From HGM04593 sp964485215 (lineage in GTDB: Bacteria; Bacteroidota; Bacteroidia; Bacteroidales; Bacteroidaceae), in contig CAZAIM010000106.1 in NCBI GenBank assembly GCA_964485215.1, forward strand, positions 1 through 7,945: a DNA stretch of 7,945 bases. The letters run 5' to 3'. Under the pieces are notes generated by a model. It was not told where the DNA came from and searched no databases. It saw nothing but the letters and a program-made list of their open reading frames with translations. Position numbers and translations under genes: made by a program. This document shows, in pieces, positions 6,104 through 7,945 of the stretch; the first letter of the stretch is position 1; each line of letters begins with the position of its first letter.

Positions 6104-6859
6104 ATGCCCAAATTCACAGAACAACAGATAATTTTCAAGCGCATCTCAAAACAGTTCGGACGCGCAACAAAAGGCTATTCAATGCTTGAGGAGGGAGACA
6201 GAATACTTGTCGCGCTGTCGGGCGGGAAAGATTCACTCACGTTATTGCAGCTTATGGCCGAACGAAGCAGGATTCACAAACCCAGAATAGAGATTCTTGC
6301 CGCGCACGTTACGATGTCAAATATTCCTTACAAGACAGACACGGCATTCCTGCAAGATTTCTGCAACGGGCTAAGCGTGAGACTGCACATTCTCGAAAGC
6401 GGTTTTGATGCAAGTACCGACACTCGCAAGTCACCATGCTTCCTCTGCTCGTGGAACCGCCGCAAAGCACTCTTCACCCTTGCCCAGGAGCACAAATGCA
6501 ACAAGATTGCATTGGGACACAATATGGACGATTTCATTGAGACCATGCTAATGAACATAACATTCCAGGGAGCCTTCAGCGCAATGGCACCTGTCATGCA
6601 GATGGAGAAATTCCCGATAACAGTAATACGTCCATTGTGCCTGACAAACGAGAACGATGTAGAGAAATATGCGGCTGAGAGCAACTTTCCTCAGCAGATA
6701 AAGAACTGCCCGTACGAGAACAGCACTAACCGCAAGGCCATGAAGGATATGCTCAGAAAGCTCGAGGAGCTGAACCCCGAGGCGAGGTATAACCTATGGG
6801 GAGCCATGAGCAACATCCAAACGGCACTGCTACCGCCCAAGATAGAGCACAAACAGTAA
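6104..6859 (+). CDS. ttcA: TtcA-type tRNA 2-thiocytidine (C32) synthetase
   Basis: A 251-residue PP-loop ATPase predicted to adenylate C32 of tRNA and exchange its oxygen for sulfur, giving 2-thiocytidine, with an oxygen-sensitive iron-sulfur cluster. The PP-loop SGGKDS lies at 39-44, preceded by the family block MLEEGDRILVAL. The CxxC pair is Cys112/Cys115 (SPCFLC) and a third candidate cluster ligand is Cys202 (KNCPYE), in line with the three-cysteine arrangement of E. coli TtcA. LGHNMDDFIET (137-147) corresponds to LGHHRDD. It is shorter than E. coli TtcA (about 311), mostly at the C-terminus. The ATG at 6104 is preferred: the in-frame TTG at 6029 lies inside the promoter and would add 25 basic, atypical residues. 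A DUF486 gene follows 12 bases downstream. The family also includes other tRNA thiolases, so the exact target base is inferred. Confidence 0.88.
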   Translation: MPKFTEQQIIFKRISKQFGRATKGYSMLEEGDRILVALSGGKDSLTLLQLMAERSRIHKPRIEILAAHVTMSNIPYKTDTAFLQDFCNGLSVRLHILESGFDASTDTRKSPCFLCSWNRRKALFTLAQEHKCNKIALGHNMDDFIETMLMNITFQGAFSAMAPVMQMEKFPITVIRPLCLTNENDVEKYAAESNFPQQIKNCPYENSTNRKAMKDMLRKLEELNPEARYNLWGAMSNIQTALLPPKIEHKQ

Positions 6860-6871
6860 AAAATTTATACA

Positions 6872-7246
6872 ATGTCAAAAACAATCCTTACTATTGTACT
6901 GTTGGTAATATCCAACTGCTTCATGACACTTGCCTGGTATGGCAACCTTAAACTGCAGGATATGAAAATAATCTCGCAGAACACGTCAATAGTGTTAATC
7001 GTATTGATTAGCTGGTGCGTCGCACTGCTTGAATACTCGTTCCTGATACCGGCCAACAGGATAGGCTCCGACATAAACGGAGGGCCATTCTCGCTGGTTC
7101 AGCTGAAAGTCATACAGGAAGTAATCTCGTGCTTGGTGTTCGGAGTATTGGTAACCGTGCTGTTCAAAGGACAGGCAATACAGTGGAACCATCTGGTTGC
7201 AGTACTGTTCCTGGTACTTGCCGTCTACTTCGTGTTTATGAAATGA
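6872..7246 (+). CDS. DUF486 small multidrug-resistance-like (DMT) membrane protein
   Basis: A 124-residue integral membrane protein with four predicted helices at about 4-22, 39-58, 80-98 and 105-122, the size and layout of small DMT/EMR-like transporters. Family signatures are visible: SNCFMTLAWYGNLKL near the N-terminus (14-28), the EYSFLIPANRIG block (54-65) and QLKVIQEVI (77-85). DUF486 has no established substrate; the fold suggests a homo-oligomeric exporter, but conserved Asn, Arg and Glu residues in the membrane region do not point to a specific ligand. It begins 12 bases after ttcA and has no visible promoter of its own, so it is almost certainly co-transcribed. Whether its job relates to tRNA thiolation or the two are merely adjacent cannot be told. 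A GC-rich hairpin follows 24 bases downstream. Confidence 0.9.
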   Translation: MSKTILTIVLLVISNCFMTLAWYGNLKLQDMKIISQNTSIVLIVLISWCVALLEYSFLIPANRIGSDINGGPFSLVQLKVIQEVISCLVFGVLVTVLFKGQAIQWNHLVAVLFLVLAVYFVFMK

Positions 7247-7270
7247 CACAGCATATCACATGAAAGACTT

Positions 7271-7304
7271 TGCGCGCCGGGTGTATCACTACAGCCGGCG
7301 CGCA
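7271..7304 (+). terminator. GC-rich hairpin after the ttcA-DUF486 unit
   Basis: TGCGCGCCGG (7271-7280) and CCGGCGCGCA (7295-7304) form a perfect 10-bp stem with a 14-base loop, 24 bases after the DUF486 stop. It is strikingly GC-rich compared with its surroundings. The T-run is weak (CCATTTAC), so it may end transcripts without a classic U-tract or serve as a 3' stability structure. Confidence 0.6.
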
Positions 7305-7458
7305 CCATTTACAAACACTATTCATTTACTAAAACAATATCATTTATGGTCTTTTCTTTTGTACTTATGTTTTTCTTAGTTCTCAATAAATAATCGGAAG
7401 TATCCTTTTCATGCGTTCTATTCTTGTTTTTCGCAGCATCGCCTGTTCCTGCCTTGCC
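7305..7458. other. Convergent intergenic spacer
   Basis: No gene or recognisable regulatory element is seen between the two convergent hairpins. The sequence is T-rich on the plus strand (for example CTTTTCTTTTGTACTTATG). GTTCCTGCC occurs at 7445-7453 and again at 7488-7496. Confidence 0.5.
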
Positions 7459-7492
7459 GGAACCGTCTCAGGAATCAATTCTTGACGGTTCC
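7459..7492 (-). terminator. Hairpin downstream of the rubrerythrin gene
   Basis: GGAACCGTC (7459-7467) and GACGGTTCC (7484-7492) form a perfect 9-bp stem with a 16-base loop, starting 48 bases after the rubrerythrin stop codon on the minus strand. There is no pure T-run after it in either direction. Its position between convergent genes suggests a terminator or a 3' end-protecting structure. Confidence 0.5.
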
Positions 7493-7540
7493 TGCCAGAC
7501 AGCTTTTAAAACATCAATTACTACGAAAAAGATAATTCGT

Positions 7541-7945
7541 TTACTTGAAGTAGCGGTTGAACAAACCCTCAAAACCCTTGCCATGGCGAGCCTCGTCCTT
7601 GGCCATCTCGTGAACCGTGTCGTGGATTGCATCGAGGTTAAGTTCCTTCGCACGCTTTGCAATGCGGTACTTGTCGCTATTGGCCTCGGCCTCTGCATTC
7701 ATTCGCTTGTCGAGGTTTGTCTTTGTGTCCCAAACAACATCACCCAGCAGTTCGGCAAACTTGGCAGCGTGTTCTGCCTCTTCCCAAGCGTAACGTTTGA
7801 AAGCCTCTGCAATTTCGGGGTACCCCTCGCGGTCGGCCTGGCGGCTCATTGCCAAGTACATGCCAACCTCGGTGCACTCGCCTATGAAGTGGTTGTTGAG
7901 GTCCTTTATCATTTCGTCGTCGCAGCCCTTGGCTACACCTATAAC
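7541..7945 (-). CDS. Rubrerythrin / NADH peroxidase, N-terminus beyond the window
   Basis: The C-terminal 134 residues of a ferritin-like di-iron rubrerythrin of the anaerobe NADH-peroxidase type, which reduces hydrogen peroxide to water in the cytoplasm. Di-iron ligands are visible as the first-helix Glu in GECTEVGMY, the ExxH of EEAEHAAKF and the ExxH of DEARHGKGF; the protein ends FNRYFK. An ATG at 7912 could be mistaken for the start, but the frame stays open to the window edge and reads VIGVAKGCDDE, the linker that precedes the di-iron domain in relatives. The gene is therefore partial: roughly 45-55 further residues, probably an N-terminal rubredoxin-like zinc/iron domain, lie outside (inferred from family length of about 190). 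It converges on the ttcA-DUF486 unit. Confidence 0.92.
   Translation of the reverse strand, partial: VIGVAKGCDDEMIKDLNNHFIGECTEVGMYLAMSRQADREGYPEIAEAFKRYAWEEAEHAAKFAELLGDVVWDTKTNLDKRMNAEAEANSDKYRIAKRAKELNLDAIHDTVHEMAKDEARHGKGFEGLFNRYFK

Noticed and set aside
7260..7379. A 39-codon plus-strand ORF just after the DUF486 gene
   Set aside because: Its first half is the perfect GC-rich hairpin at 7271-7304, it lacks an upstream ribosome site, and the tail is T-rich intergenic sequence. The hairpin explains the stretch better.
7910..7912. ATG at 7912 as the rubrerythrin start
   Set aside because: The frame continues upstream without a stop and encodes the VIGVAKGCDDE linker typical of the full-length family, so this Met is internal.

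Overview
The window looks like a stretch of ordinary chromosome from an anaerobic member of the Bacteroidales (phylum Bacteroidota). The evidence is the Bacteroidota-type -7 promoter boxes (TAnnTTTG), gene starts without clear Shine-Dalgarno sequences, a secreted protein whose signal peptide ends APA-Q, a Bacteroides-type uridine phosphorylase, and a rubrerythrin/NADH-peroxidase typical of anaerobes. The genus cannot be fixed from the sequence.

Layout. Positions 1-309 hold no convincing gene. They contain the mnmE terminator and, further out, AT-rich sequence with short phased repeats. From 310 to 5689, five genes lie on the minus strand. In transcription order they are: a secreted TPR/PD40-repeat protein, an NfeD-like membrane protein, the flotillin FloA, a uridine phosphorylase, and the tRNA-modifying GTPase MnmE. 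The first four are separated by 9, 13 and 49 bases and probably form one operon behind a good promoter at 5788-5819. A strong hairpin after the phosphorylase gene separates it from mnmE, which appears to have its own weaker promoter. Positions 5690-6103 are a divergent control region. On the plus strand, a TtcA-type tRNA sulfurtransferase and a small DUF486 four-helix membrane protein form a two-gene unit. The convergent gap 7247-7540 carries one GC-rich hairpin for each side. A rubrerythrin on the minus strand runs off the right end.

How the genes relate. Two genes act on the tRNA wobble/anticodon region (MnmE at U34, TtcA at C32). FloA and NfeD are a recognised membrane pair, and the TPR/PD40 protein encoded just ahead of them is a candidate envelope partner. 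The phosphorylase salvages uridine. The rubrerythrin detoxifies peroxide.

I found no CRISPR array, toxin-antitoxin pair, defence island, RNA gene or transposase. The least explained sequence is the left edge beyond the mnmE 3' end, which could be the boundary of an integrated element, and a possible gene remnant in the divergent region. Neither is strong enough to be called a new system.
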